Source: Hymenobacter sp. APR13
Lineage (GTDB): Bacteria; Bacteroidota; Bacteroidia; Cytophagales; Hymenobacteraceae
Direction of reading: 5' to 3'
DNA: 64,000 nt
Assembly (NCBI RefSeq): GCF_000737515.1
Contig: NZ_CP006587.1
Coordinates: forward strand, 3,963,001 to 4,027,000
A program made the translations under genes and the position numbers. Positions 34,374-42,748 of this stretch are shown here, piece after piece (positions within the stretch are counted from its first letter, which is position 1; every line of letters begins with the position of its first letter). Under the pieces are notes generated by a model that was given only the letters and a program-made list of their open reading frames with translations, made no database searches and was not told the DNA's origin.

Positions 34374-35351
34374 ATGAAAGCCATTGTAATTACCCAAGCC
34401 GGCGGCCCTGAGGTGCTGCAGCTGCAGGAGCAGCCCCGGCCGGTGCCGGCGGCCCATGAGGTGCTGATCCGGGTGCACGCGGCCGGCGTCAACCGGCCCG
34501 ATGTGCTGCTGCGGCAGGGCAAATACGCCGGTTCCGGCGACGTGGCCGGAACCGTACCGGGCCTGGAAGTGGCTGGGGTAGTGGAGCAGTGCGGCGCCGC
34601 TGTCCCCCGCTGGCAACCCGGCGACCGGGTGTGCGCGCTGCTGGCCGCCGGCGGCTACGCCGAATACGCCGTGGTGGATGCCCGCCACTGCCTGCCGGTG
34701 CTGGCCGGCTGGGAATTCGCGGCTGCGGCGGCGCTGCCCGAAACGGTGTTTACGGTGTGGCACAACGTGTTTCAGCGGGGGCAGCTGCAGCCCGGCGAGC
34801 GTCTGCTGGTACACGGCGGCAGCAGTGGCATTGGTACTACGGCCGTGCAGCTGGCTACGGCCCTGGGCAGTTCGGTGGCGGCCACGGTGGGCAGTGCGGC
34901 CAAAGCCGCGGCCGTACGCCAGCTCGGGGCCGATCTGGTCGTCAATTACAAAGAGCAGGATTTTGAAGAAGCAGTGCAGGCCGCCGGTGGCGCCGATGTA
35001 GTGCTGGACATGATTGGGGGCGACTATACGGCCAAAAACCTGCGTTTGCTGCGCGACGACGGCCGCCTCGTATTTATCAATGCCATGCAGGGCGGCAAAG
35101 CCGAGTTCAACGCGCTGGAGGTGATGCGCCGCCTGCTGACCATCACGGGCAGCACGCTGCGGCCCCGCTCCGCTGACTTCAAGGCTACGCTGGCGGCCGA
35201 GGTGGAGCGCCACGTGTGGCCGCTGCTGGCGGCCGGGAAAATGAAGCCACTTTTGCACCACACCTTTCCGCTGGCCGAGGCGGCGGCCGCCCACGAAATG
35301 CTGGAAAGCAGCACCCACATTGGCAAGCTGGTATTGCGGGTAGTGGAATAA
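34374..35351 (+). CDS. NAD(P)H quinone oxidoreductase, PIG3/zeta-crystallin type
   Basis: The protein has 325 residues, a zinc-independent medium-chain dehydrogenase. The N-terminal GroES-like part has 'VRVHAAGVNRPDVLLRQGKY'-type sequence ('IRVHAAGVNRPDVLLRQG'). The Rossmann domain begins 'ERLLVHGGSSGIGTTAVQLA' (about residues 142-161), with the NADPH-binding GGxxGIG. The expected zinc-ligand cysteines are absent. It reduces quinones or similar electrophiles with NADPH; the natural substrate is unknown. The ATG at 34374 gives the usual MKAIVI start. It is followed by another Rossmann protein after 112 bp. Confidence 0.92.
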   Translation: MKAIVITQAGGPEVLQLQEQPRPVPAAHEVLIRVHAAGVNRPDVLLRQGKYAGSGDVAGTVPGLEVAGVVEQCGAAVPRWQPGDRVCALLAAGGYAEYAVVDARHCLPVLAGWEFAAAAALPETVFTVWHNVFQRGQLQPGERLLVHGGSSGIGTTAVQLATALGSSVAATVGSAAKAAAVRQLGADLVVNYKEQDFEEAVQAAGGADVVLDMIGGDYTAKNLRLLRDDGRLVFINAMQGGKAEFNALEVMRRLLTITGSTLRPRSADFKATLAAEVERHVWPLLAAGKMKPLLHHTFPLAEAAAAHEMLESSTHIGKLVLRVVE

Positions 35352-35463
35352 TTTTGAGTGGGCAGGATTTTTCGGCGAACCATAAGCCGGAAGCTGCGTA
35401 CAAAGGTGGATTTCGCCGGCCTATGTGTGGCGAACTGCTGCTCTCTGCTCACACCTGCACATT

Positions 35464-36120
35464 ATGCTCACCGCTTTACTTATCGGGGCTACCGGACTGG
35501 TCGGCGACTACACGTTGCGCCAGTTGCTCTCCGATACCCGTTTTGACCGTATCAAAGTTTTTACCCGCCGGCCAACTGGCTACCACAATCCCGAACGGCT
35601 GGAAGAGCACGTAGTGGACTTCGACCAGCCGCAGCAGTGGCAGCACCTGCTCACCGGCGACGTGCTGTTTTCGGCTCTGGGCACTACATTGGGCCAAGCC
35701 GGCAGCTCGGCAGCCCAGTACAAGGTAGACTACACGTACCAGTTTCAGACCGCGGAAGCCGCCGCCCAAAATGGCGTGGCCACCTACGTGCTGGTGTCGT
35801 CGGCGTCGGCCGATCCGGAGGCGTTTGTGTTCTACACCCGCATGAAGGGTGAGCTGGAGCGCGCCATTAAGCGCCTGCCGTTCCAACGAATTCGCATCAT
35901 TCAGCCCGGTATGCTGGCTGGCAGCCGCCACACTCCCCGCCTAGCGGAGCGCATTGCGCTGCCCCTGGCCGACTTGGTGGCCCGGATTCCCGGTCTGCAG
36001 CAGTACCGCCCCATTCATGGCCGGGAGGTTGCCCAGGCTATGATCAACGCTGCCCTGGACACCAAGCCCGGCGTGCAGACGGATGCGCTGGAGGATGTGT
36101 TTCGGCGCGCCCACCAATAA
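35464..36120 (+). CDS. NAD(P)-binding Rossmann-fold protein (HTATIP2/SDR-a5-like)
   Basis: The protein has 218 residues. 'ALLIGATGLVGDYTLRQLL' at the N-terminus is the dinucleotide-binding GxTGxxG motif, 'YVLVSSASADPEAFVFYTRM' carries a Ser and a YxxxK ('YTRMK'), and 'IIQPGMLAGSRHTPRLAER' is typical of the oxidoreductase HTATIP2-like group. An NAD(P)H-dependent redox or redox-sensing role is likely; the substrate is unknown. A related protein lies at 41970. The terminator at 36165 follows. Confidence 0.85.
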   Translation: MLTALLIGATGLVGDYTLRQLLSDTRFDRIKVFTRRPTGYHNPERLEEHVVDFDQPQQWQHLLTGDVLFSALGTTLGQAGSSAAQYKVDYTYQFQTAEAAAQNGVATYVLVSSASADPEAFVFYTRMKGELERAIKRLPFQRIRIIQPGMLAGSRHTPRLAERIALPLADLVARIPGLQQYRPIHGREVAQAMINAALDTKPGVQTDALEDVFRRAHQ

Positions 36121-36164
36121 CGCAAGTAAGTAGCGCGTAAGTAGCGCGCGCCCTGCGCCTGCAC

Positions 36165-36225
36165 AAACAAAGCGAGTCGCCAATGCTGCCTCACTCCGGG
36201 GCAGCATTGGCGACTCGCTTTGTTT
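36165..36225. terminator. Long bidirectional terminator
   Basis: The 24-26-bp arms (ACAAAGCGAGTCGCC... and the complement) surround a 9-nt loop, followed by TTTTATT. It separates convergent genes ending at 36120 and 36257. Confidence 0.85.
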
Positions 36226-36256
36226 TATTCGCAGAAACCAGCGCTTGCGCGCTACA

Positions 36257-36889
36257 TCAGGCTTTCTTCCACTTGATGGTGCAGCCAATGGCTTTTGTGG
36301 CGCTAACCGTAGCTGGCTTGCCGGCCAGGATATCGGTCATGGCGTTTTCCAGGTATTTGGTTTTCACCAGCTTGGCATCCTCCGAATTGTCGTCGATGGC
36401 GCCGATGTAGCTCACCACAAAATCTGCGTTCTGGCGGCTGAGCACGTAGAGGTGCGGCGTGCGGGTGGCCCCGTATTGTCGGGCCACGGCCTGCGACTCG
36501 TCTTGCAGGTAGGGGAAGCTGTATTTCTTCTCCTTGGCGCGTTTCTGCATGTCGGCAAAGGAGTCGCCGGGGGCTACGGCGGGGTCGTTGGGGTTGATGG
36601 CCACAACGGGGTAGCCCAGCGGCGCATATTTGGTGTGCAGGTCGATGATGCGCTGCTCGTAGGCCTTGGCGTAGGGGCAGGTGTTGCAGGTGAACACCAC
36701 AATGTAGCCTTTAGCCGCCTTGTTGGAAGCCAACGACACCAGCTTGCCATCCACGTTTTTCAGCTGAAAGTCAGCGGCTTTATCGCCGACTTGGTAGCCG
36801 GTGGCAGCAGTAGTACGCAGCAGGACGAAACTGCTCAGGGCCAGCAACAGGCAGGCGGCCAGAGCGGGAAGTAGCTTTTTCATGCGCAT
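36257..36889 (-). CDS. Periplasmic thioredoxin-fold protein (redoxin family)
   Basis: The protein has 210 residues. A signal peptide (KKLLPALAACLLLALSSFVL) leads into a peroxiredoxin-like fold: 'GYQVGDKAADFQLKNVDGKL', then 'GYIVVFTCNTCPYAKAYEQR' with the CxxC pair, and 'YGATRTPHLYVLSRQ' with the cis-Pro. It matches the Bacteroidota 'thioredoxin family protein' with CNTCPYA. It probably reduces or resolves disulfides or peroxides in the periplasm. It lies 21 bp after a TlpA-like gene, so both likely form one redox operon. Confidence 0.88.
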   Translation of the reverse strand: MRMKKLLPALAACLLLALSSFVLLRTTAATGYQVGDKAADFQLKNVDGKLVSLASNKAAKGYIVVFTCNTCPYAKAYEQRIIDLHTKYAPLGYPVVAINPNDPAVAPGDSFADMQKRAKEKKYSFPYLQDESQAVARQYGATRTPHLYVLSRQNADFVVSYIGAIDDNSEDAKLVKTKYLENAMTDILAGKPATVSATKAIGCTIKWKKA

Positions 36890-36910
36890 GAAGGAAAAGG
36901 TGAAAAGTGG

Positions 36911-37396
36911 TTATTGTAGAAATTTCTGCAGGGCGGCCGTCAGCTCTGGCTGCGTGAATTCCCGCTCAAACGAGGCGCGCTTCTGCTGCTTGTTGTTGAT
37001 CATCAGCGTGAACGGCAGTGCCCCCGACCATTGGCTATCTACCTTGTCCATCCAGGTATTGGGGTCGGTTTCGTTGAGCAGCAGCACTTCCGAGCGTAGG
37101 TTGCGCTTGGCCACAAAGGGCCGCACCTTTTTGTCGAGTTGCGAGGCATAGTCAGTGCTGACCAGCAGCACCTTCACCTTCTGGCCTGCGTAGGCGCGGT
37201 TCAGCTGTTCGAAATTGGGCAGCTCCTTCACGCAGGGCGCGCACCAGGTGGCCCAGAAGTTTACCACGTATGTGGTGTCGTTGGGCTGGCTGAGCCGCTT
37301 CTGCAGCTGTGGGAGCTTAACAACGGCCACCCGCTGCGCCTGGCCCGGCAGCGCCAGCAGGCAAGCAGCAAAGGCCAGCAGAATGAATTTGGGCAT
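36911..37396 (-). CDS. TlpA-like periplasmic thiol-disulfide reductase
   Basis: The protein has 161 residues. Signal peptide MPKFILLAFAACLLALPGQA, then a thioredoxin fold: 'YVVNFWATWCAPCVKELPNF' with the WCAPC active site, and 'ALPFTLMINNKQQKR' with the cis-Pro. TlpA/ResA relatives reduce disulfides, for example in cytochrome c maturation. It is the first gene of a two-gene unit with the redoxin at 36257. No cytochrome genes are adjacent, so the substrate is unknown. Confidence 0.9.
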   Translation of the reverse strand: MPKFILLAFAACLLALPGQAQRVAVVKLPQLQKRLSQPNDTTYVVNFWATWCAPCVKELPNFEQLNRAYAGQKVKVLLVSTDYASQLDKKVRPFVAKRNLRSEVLLLNETDPNTWMDKVDSQWSGALPFTLMINNKQQKRASFEREFTQPELTAALQKFLQ

Positions 37397-37481
37397 TACA
37401 GCAAGGAATGGTTGACGGCATTGTCTGATAGACAGCCGACAGCCACCGAAGTTGCCGGCGTGGCCGGAAAACCCGGCGAGC

Positions 37482-38678
37482 TTACGTCAGAAAGTCGGGT
37501 ATCACCTGCAGGCAGACGGGCGCGGGCACTTCTACCACCACACCAGTGGGCGTCAGTTGGCCGGTTTGAGTGTTGATGGTGTAGGTCACGATGTTGTTGG
37601 AGTTCTGATTGGCTACCAGCAGAATGGCGCCGCTGGGGTCGATGGCGAAGTTGCGGGGCGTCTTGCCCAGGGTGCTCACATGCTCCACCAGCGTGAGGCG
37701 GCCGGAGGCGGAGTCTATGGCAAATACGGCCAGGCTGTCGTGGCCGCGGTTGGTGGCATACACAAACCGGCCGTTGGGGTGCACATGAATATCGGCGCAG
37801 GTGTTAGGGGCCGTGAAGCCGGCTGGCAGGGTTGGTACGGTGTGCAGCTCCCGGAACGTCCCGGCCGTGGCATCATAGCTTAGCGCTGTTACGCTGCAGG
37901 CCAGCTCGTTGATGAGGAAGGCCCAGCGGCCGTTGGGGTGGAACGTGAGGTGCCGCGGCCCGGCGCCCGGCTGGGTGGTGAAGGCCGGGGCCGGCAGCGG
38001 TGTCCACTGGCTGCCATTGGCCGCCAACTGGTAGCCCAGCACCTGGTCGGTGCCCAGGTCCACGGCAAAGGCGAAACGGTTGGCGGGGTCGGGGAGGATG
38101 CAGTGGGCGTGGGGCTCGCCTTGTCGGTTTTTGACGGGCCCCGAGCCGCGGTACTGGGCCGTGGCGGCCGGTGGCTGTAGCTTGCCATCCGGGGCGAGAG
38201 GCAGCAGGCTCACGCTGCCGCCGCCGTAGTTGGCCACCAGCGTTGCCTGGTTGCTGCCGGCTATGCTGACGTAGCAGGGGCCACCGCCGCCCGACAGCTG
38301 CTGGTTGAGCAGCGTGAGGCTACCCGTGCGCCGGTCGATGGCAAAGGCGCTGACGAAGCCGCTTTTTGCGCCCTGAAACTCGTCGACTTCATTGGCAGCG
38401 TAGAGATGCTGGTGCTTGGTATCAAGGGCTAGATAGGTTGGGTTGGGGCCGCCTTTTTCGGCCCGCAGGCGGGTCAGGGCGCCGGTTGTAGAGTTAAGGC
38501 GGTAGAGGAAGATGCTCTCGACCTCTGCCTTGGCATAAGTGCCTACATATACTAGGTAGTCGGGCCGGCTGCGGCCAGTGAGGGCGGCAGCGCAGCCCGA
38601 GAGGCCCAGGGGCACACCCACCAGCGTGAGGCCGGTGAGCTTCAGAAAATGGCGGCGGGACGTAGTGAAATCGGTCAT
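37482..38678 (-). CDS. Lactonase-family seven-bladed beta-propeller, exported
   Basis: The protein has 398 residues. 'SRRHFLKLTGLTLVGVPLGL' is a twin-arginine-like signal, ending in 'SGCAA', a lipobox. The rest repeats beta-propeller blades: 'YVGTYAKAEVESIFLYRLNS', 'NPTYLALDTKHQHLYAANEV', 'GEPHAHCILPDPANRFAFAV' and 'FVYATNRGHDSLAVFAID', the YbhE/6-phosphogluconolactonase-family pattern. Cytoplasmic members hydrolyse 6-phosphogluconolactone; an exported one is unlikely to do so, so the substrate is unknown. It is divergent from ispG, with a 210-bp gap. Confidence 0.9.
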   Translation of the reverse strand: MTDFTTSRRHFLKLTGLTLVGVPLGLSGCAAALTGRSRPDYLVYVGTYAKAEVESIFLYRLNSTTGALTRLRAEKGGPNPTYLALDTKHQHLYAANEVDEFQGAKSGFVSAFAIDRRTGSLTLLNQQLSGGGGPCYVSIAGSNQATLVANYGGGSVSLLPLAPDGKLQPPAATAQYRGSGPVKNRQGEPHAHCILPDPANRFAFAVDLGTDQVLGYQLAANGSQWTPLPAPAFTTQPGAGPRHLTFHPNGRWAFLINELACSVTALSYDATAGTFRELHTVPTLPAGFTAPNTCADIHVHPNGRFVYATNRGHDSLAVFAIDSASGRLTLVEHVSTLGKTPRNFAIDPSGAILLVANQNSNNIVTYTINTQTGQLTPTGVVVEVPAPVCLQVIPDFLT

Positions 38679-38837
38679 GGCAGGAAGGGCAGGAGCCTAG
38701 TATAGCGGGCCGACAAGTTAGCGGGTAATGCGGGCTTTCGGTGCGGGCTGCCAGGGCGGTGACTATTGGGCGGTAATGGTCGGCGCCGGGCCCGGTGTAA
38801 GCCGCAGGTGCGGCAACTGAACGTAGCGGCTACCTCG

Positions 38838-38845
38838 TACCTTTG
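38838..38845 (+). promoter_or_regulatory. Bacteroidota -7 promoter box (TACCTTTG) for ispG
   Basis: TACCTTTG lies 43 bp before the ispG ATG at 38889, giving a normal leader of about 35-40 nt. Confidence 0.55.
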
Positions 38846-38888
38846 CCCTGTCCCGCAACATTCGACTTCCGCCGCCGGTTTTCTTTCT

Positions 38889-40988
38889 ATGAACAAGACG
38901 TATTGCCCCAGCCTCACCGAATACAAGCGCCGCCTCTCCCGTGAAGTGAAAATTGGCGACCTGCCGATGGGCGGGCTCAACCCCATCCGGGTGCAGAGCA
39001 TGACCACCGTGGACACCATGGACACGCTGGGTTCGGTGGAGCAGACGCTACGCATGGTGGAAGCCGGCTGCGAGTACGTGCGCATCACGGCCCCCAGCGT
39101 GAAGGAGGCCCAGAACCTGCTCGAAATCAAGAAGGAGCTGCGCAAGCGCGGCTGCTCGGTGCCGCTCATTGCCGACATCCACTTCACGCCCAACGCCGCC
39201 GAGCTGGCCGCCCGCATCGTGGAGAAAGTGCGCGTGAACCCCGGCAACTACGCCGACAAAAAGAAATTCGACGTCATTGAGTACACCGACAGCAGCTACG
39301 CCGCCGAGGTGGAGCGCATCCGGGAGCGGTTCCGCCCGCTGGTCCAGATCTGCAAGCAGTACGGCACGGCCATGCGCATCGGCACCAACCACGGCTCCTT
39401 GTCCGACCGGATTCTGAGCCGCTACGGCGATACGCCGCTGGGCATGGTGGAGTCGGCGCTGGAATTCCTGCGCCTCTGCGAAGAGGAAAACTACTACGAC
39501 GTGGTGCTAAGCATGAAGGCCAGCAACACCCAGGTGATGGTGCAGGCCTACCGCCTGCTGGTGCAGAAACTCGACGCCGAAGGCCTGCAGCCCTACCCGC
39601 TGCACCTGGGTGTCACGGAAGCCGGCGAGGCCGAAGACGGCCGCATCAAAAGCGCCGTCGGCATCGGCACGCTGCTCGAAGACGGCCTCGGCGACACCGT
39701 GCGCGTGAGTCTCACCGAAGCCCCCGAAGCCGAAGCCCCCGTGGCTAAAGCCCTGATTGACCGGTACACCAACCGCGCTCAGGAAGCCAAGCCTATTCGC
39801 CCGCTGACCTCACCCCCTAGCCCCCTCTCCAAAAGAGAGGGGGGACTAGCTCTAGAGCTAGTTTCTGATGCTAAAAATCTAGAAGCTAGTTCCCCCTCTC
39901 TTTTGGAGAGGGGGCTAGGGGGTGAGGTCCCTATCGACCCCTTCCAGTACCACCGGCGCGTAACGCCGGAGGTGCTGAACCTGGGCGGGCAGAACGTGCC
40001 GCGGGTGCTGGTGGATATTTCCCGGCTCTCGTCGGTGGAGTATGCCGATCTGCGCGCCGTGGGCCACCTGTACTCGGCCTTCCTCGACAAGTTCCAGATG
40101 AACGACCTGGGGGCCGACTACCTCTACAGCGGCCAGCGCCCCGTGCCGTTCATGCTGCCCAACGGCCTCAAGGAAGTGGTGGACTACACCGCCTGGCTCG
40201 ACGCCGGCCAGCGCGCTGACCACTACCCGGTGCTCACCCCAGTTGAGTATGCGGAAGCCGGCCCGCGCCATTCGGAGCTGAATTTCGTGTTCCAGAACCT
40301 GGATTCGCTCACGCCTGCCGCCCTGGGCCAACTGCGCGACGACGCCACGGCCGTTATCATCCTCTATACCGATAACGCCCATGCCATGCCCGAAATTCGT
40401 CGGGCTTTCTTCGAGCTGCTGACTAACGGTGTCACCAACCCGGTTATCATCAACCGCCAGTACCCAGCCCTCACGCCCGAGCAAACCCAGCTCTACGCCG
40501 CTACCGACGTAGGTGGTTTGCTCCTCGACGGCCTCGGCGACGGGGTGGTGCTGAGCACCGAGCTACTGCCGGAACGCAGCAAAGAAGAGTGGCTCCAGAC
40601 GCTGGACCAGCTCAACCAGCTTAGCTTCGGCATTCTGCAGGCGGCCCGTACGCGCATGAGCAAAACGGAGTACATCAGCTGCCCCAGCTGCGGCCGTACC
40701 CTGTTCGACCTGCAGGAAACCACCGCCATGATCCGCAAGCGCACCGACCACCTGAAGGGCGTGAAAATCGGCATCATGGGCTGCATCGTGAACGGCCCCG
40801 GCGAAATGGCCGACGCCGACTACGGCTACGTGGGCGTGGGCAAGGGCAAAATTGCCCTCTACCGCGGCCAGGAAGTCATCAAGAAATCCGTACCTGAAGA
40901 ACGCGCCGTAGACGAGCTCATCGAGCTCATGCGCGAAGACGGCCGCTGGCTGGAAAAGGAGCTGCTGGAAGAGCCGGTGGCGGGGTAG
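38889..40988 (+). CDS. ispG: (E)-4-hydroxy-3-methylbut-2-enyl-diphosphate synthase, Bacteroidota long form with in-frame palindromic insertion
   Basis: The protein has 699 residues. IspG is a 4Fe-4S enzyme of the MEP isoprenoid pathway that converts MEcPP to HMBPP. The N-terminal TIM barrel ('GGLNPIRVQSMTTVDTMDTL', 'VPLIADIHFTPNAAELAARI') is followed by the large middle domain of plant/Bacteroidota forms, and the C-terminus has the cluster ligands in 'YISCPSCGRTLFDLQ' and 'IGIMGCIVNGPGEM'. Residues about 306-347 are encoded by a palindromic repeat (bases 39806-39929) and read 'LTSPPSPLSKREG' then 'LLERGLGGEV'. This is at the junction between the barrel and the middle domain, where a surface loop can be tolerated. 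The start at 38889 gives the usual N-terminus. Confidence 0.96.
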   Translation: MNKTYCPSLTEYKRRLSREVKIGDLPMGGLNPIRVQSMTTVDTMDTLGSVEQTLRMVEAGCEYVRITAPSVKEAQNLLEIKKELRKRGCSVPLIADIHFTPNAAELAARIVEKVRVNPGNYADKKKFDVIEYTDSSYAAEVERIRERFRPLVQICKQYGTAMRIGTNHGSLSDRILSRYGDTPLGMVESALEFLRLCEEENYYDVVLSMKASNTQVMVQAYRLLVQKLDAEGLQPYPLHLGVTEAGEAEDGRIKSAVGIGTLLEDGLGDTVRVSLTEAPEAEAPVAKALIDRYTNRAQEAKPIRPLTSPPSPLSKREGGLALELVSDAKNLEASSPSLLERGLGGEVPIDPFQYHRRVTPEVLNLGGQNVPRVLVDISRLSSVEYADLRAVGHLYSAFLDKFQMNDLGADYLYSGQRPVPFMLPNGLKEVVDYTAWLDAGQRADHYPVLTPVEYAEAGPRHSELNFVFQNLDSLTPAALGQLRDDATAVIILYTDNAHAMPEIRRAFFELLTNGVTNPVIINRQYPALTPEQTQLYAATDVGGLLLDGLGDGVVLSTELLPERSKEEWLQTLDQLNQLSFGILQAARTRMSKTEYISCPSCGRTLFDLQETTAMIRKRTDHLKGVKIGIMGCIVNGPGEMADADYGYVGVGKGKIALYRGQEVIKKSVPEERAVDELIELMREDGRWLEKELLEEPVAG
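39806..39929 (+). repeat. Palindromic element inserted in frame within ispG
   Basis: Bases 39806-39843 and 39892-39929 are exact 38-bp inverted repeats (ends GACCTCACCCCCTAGCCCCC / complement) around a 48-bp centre that itself has CTAGAGCTAG and AGCTAG. It adds about 42 codons without a stop. A related, partly decayed copy lies in non-coding DNA at 62133-62190. Confidence 0.85.
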
Positions 40989-41002
40989 GTACAGAGTCAT
41001 TT

Positions 41003-41093
41003 GTCATGCTGAGCTTGCCGAAGCATCTCTACCGCTTTAGTGGGATATTACTGCAACGAAGCAGTAGAGATGCTTCGGCAAGCTCAGCATGAC
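41003..41093. repeat. Palindromic repeat, 'GTCATGCTGAGCTTGCCGAAGC' family
   Basis: GTCATGCTGAGCTTGCCGAA at the left is repeated inverted at the right (to 41093) around a short loop. Further members are at 46370, 53431, and more distant ones at 55373, 58989 and 59968. It lies just after ispG and may act as terminator. Confidence 0.85.
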
Positions 41094-41182
41094 GTTCTAG
41101 TATGAGTTCTGATTTGGCTACTTCGGAGGCGTTTACAATTTAAGGACATAATGGAAATTCCCTGTGCCTCCGGTTTATTGAG

Positions 41183-41569
41183 GTGTACGGGTTTCCGGAT
41201 TCCACTTGTAGCTGGGGCGGCTACGAAGTGCGAGCAGCCATAGAAATCAAATCCGGTAGTTATCGAGCAACAGCTACGTTGTGGACTACAACAGGAGAGC
41301 TGTATACTTTGCTTGAAGCACTGCGCAGCTGCAATGAACAGCTGAGTGGCGAAATACAATGGCGCACGTACGAGCAGAATCTGGAGCTTGTCATATACTA
41401 TGACAAGCAAGGTCATGTGATTGTGTCAGGCAATTTCACTGAATACCATCACTCCGGAAACGAGCTCCAATTTCAGTTTGCCACTGACCAGACTTATATG
41501 AGTGCCACAATTGCGGAACTGCATACTATAGCTATCAAATACGGCGGCATGAAGGGGATGAGAAGGTGA
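41183..41569 (+). CDS. Small hypothetical protein, possibly immunity-type (DUF6228/WapI-like)
   Basis: The protein has 128 residues from a GTG at 41183. 'SWGGYEVRAAIEIKSGSYRA', 'TTTGELYTLLEALRSCNEQL' and 'HVIVSGNFTEYHHSGNELQF' recall small WapI/DUF6228-type proteins that often protect against polymorphic toxins (recalled, unverified). The start is unsettled: an ATG at 41151 is out of frame, and in-frame codons 'RFIE' before the GTG look protein-like, so a base may have been lost at the 5' end. The DNA is visibly AT-richer than ispG, as is the next gene, indicating transfer. No toxin gene is adjacent. Confidence 0.55.
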   Translation: MYGFPDSTCSWGGYEVRAAIEIKSGSYRATATLWTTTGELYTLLEALRSCNEQLSGEIQWRTYEQNLELVIYYDKQGHVIVSGNFTEYHHSGNELQFQFATDQTYMSATIAELHTIAIKYGGMKGMRR

Positions 41570-41603
41570 GAAAATACCTTTCTATGCATATCATGTTTGC
41601 ACA

Positions 41604-41936
41604 ATGAGCACCGAAATTCAGCTATTCGCTGGACTGACTCTTCTGGGCATCATCGAAGCTAAAGTAGTAGACGCTTCGATGGGGATAATCGGGGGCACGC
41701 TAAAGCCAACTTCCGCTTATTACACTAACTACCAGCCTTTCTTCCGGACACACTTGGAAACACCCGATTGGAAAGGGCTTGCGGCACTGGAGCTGAAAGC
41801 TATTTCTCCATTGATCGGTGAAATCGTTGCAGACGGAGGAATAGATATTGCTGATGTAGAAGGTTTCAATGAGGTTGATGCTAATGTCTGCGGAATTGGA
41901 TTTCAGCAAATGAAGCGGCTATTTCCTGAAGGCTAA
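41604..41936 (+). CDS. Small hypothetical protein in an AT-rich patch
   Basis: The protein has 110 residues: 'STEIQLFAGLTLLGIIEAKV', 'THLETPDWKGLAALELKAIS' and 'GGIDIADVEGFNEVDANVCG'. It is soluble, slightly acidic, and has no signal or known domain. Its composition matches the gene 35 bp before it rather than the core genes. Such pairs of small acidic orphans in otherwise conserved regions are often immunity genes, but that is a guess. Confidence 0.5.
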   Translation: MSTEIQLFAGLTLLGIIEAKVVDASMGIIGGTLKPTSAYYTNYQPFFRTHLETPDWKGLAALELKAISPLIGEIVADGGIDIADVEGFNEVDANVCGIGFQQMKRLFPEG

Positions 41937-41969
41937 AAACATGCGCGTCGCTGATCCGTCCTCCCCAGC

Positions 41970-42635
41970 ATGAAACTACGCGTGATATTGACCGGCACGA
42001 CCGGCATGGTGGGAGAAGGAGTACTGCTCGAATGCCTCAACAGCCCGGAAGTGGAGCAGGTGCTCAGCATCAGCCGACGGCCCAGCGGGCACCAGCACCC
42101 CAAGCTGCGGGAGCTGCTGCACGAGGATTTCCAGAACCTCACGCCTATTCAGGGCCAGCTGCGGGGCTACAACGCCTGCTTTTTCTGCCTGGGCGTATCG
42201 TCGGTGGGAATGCAGGAGCCGGAGTACCGCCGCCTCACCTACGACCTGACCCTGCACTTCGCCCGCACCCTGCTAACCCACAACGGCCCCGACCTCACGT
42301 TCTGCTACGTCTCGGGCTCCGGCACCGACGACACGCTGCGCAGCCGCCAGATGTGGGCCCGCGTGAAGGGCGAAACCGAAAACGAGCTGCGGCAGCTGGG
42401 CTTCCGGCAGGCCTTCATGTTCCGTCCCGGCTTCCTGCGGGCCACGCCCGGTCAGCGGCACGTGCTTTCGTACTACAAGTATTTCGGCTGGCTGTATCCC
42501 GTAGTGCGGGGGCTGGCTCCCCGGTACGTCTCCACGCTGGCCGAGTTGGGCCGGGCCATGCTGCACGTCGCGCAACGCGGCTACGCCAAACCCGTGCTGG
42601 AAGTGCCCGACATTGTGGCGGCGTCTAAAGGATAG
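41970..42635 (+). CDS. NAD(P)-binding Rossmann-fold protein
   Basis: The protein has 221 residues. 'RVILTGTTGMVGEGVLLECL' is the N-terminal GxTGxxG dinucleotide motif; 'NACFFCLGVSSVGMQEPEY', 'TFCYVSGSGTDDTLRSRQMW' and 'FMFRPGFLRATPGQRHV' follow the NAD-dependent epimerase/HTATIP2-like pattern. Substrate unknown. It is related in plan to the protein at 35464. GC content returns to the core level here. Confidence 0.85.
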   Translation: MKLRVILTGTTGMVGEGVLLECLNSPEVEQVLSISRRPSGHQHPKLRELLHEDFQNLTPIQGQLRGYNACFFCLGVSSVGMQEPEYRRLTYDLTLHFARTLLTHNGPDLTFCYVSGSGTDDTLRSRQMWARVKGETENELRQLGFRQAFMFRPGFLRATPGQRHVLSYYKYFGWLYPVVRGLAPRYVSTLAELGRAMLHVAQRGYAKPVLEVPDIVAASKG

Positions 42636-42647
42636 CCACAGCACGGT

Positions 42648-42687
42648 GTAGAGACGCGACACTTCGCGTCTCCCCGTTTCTGACGTT
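42648..42687. repeat. Half copy of the 'GTAGAGACGC' repeat
   Basis: GTAGAGACGCGACACTTCGC...CTGACGTT matches one end of the element at 4936. It lies between convergent genes and could form a small hairpin. Confidence 0.65.
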
Positions 42688-42748
42688 GCCTAACGGGCGC
42701 GGCACGGTGCCGGTCCGCCAACAACAACGCCCGCGCCACCCAGCCCGT

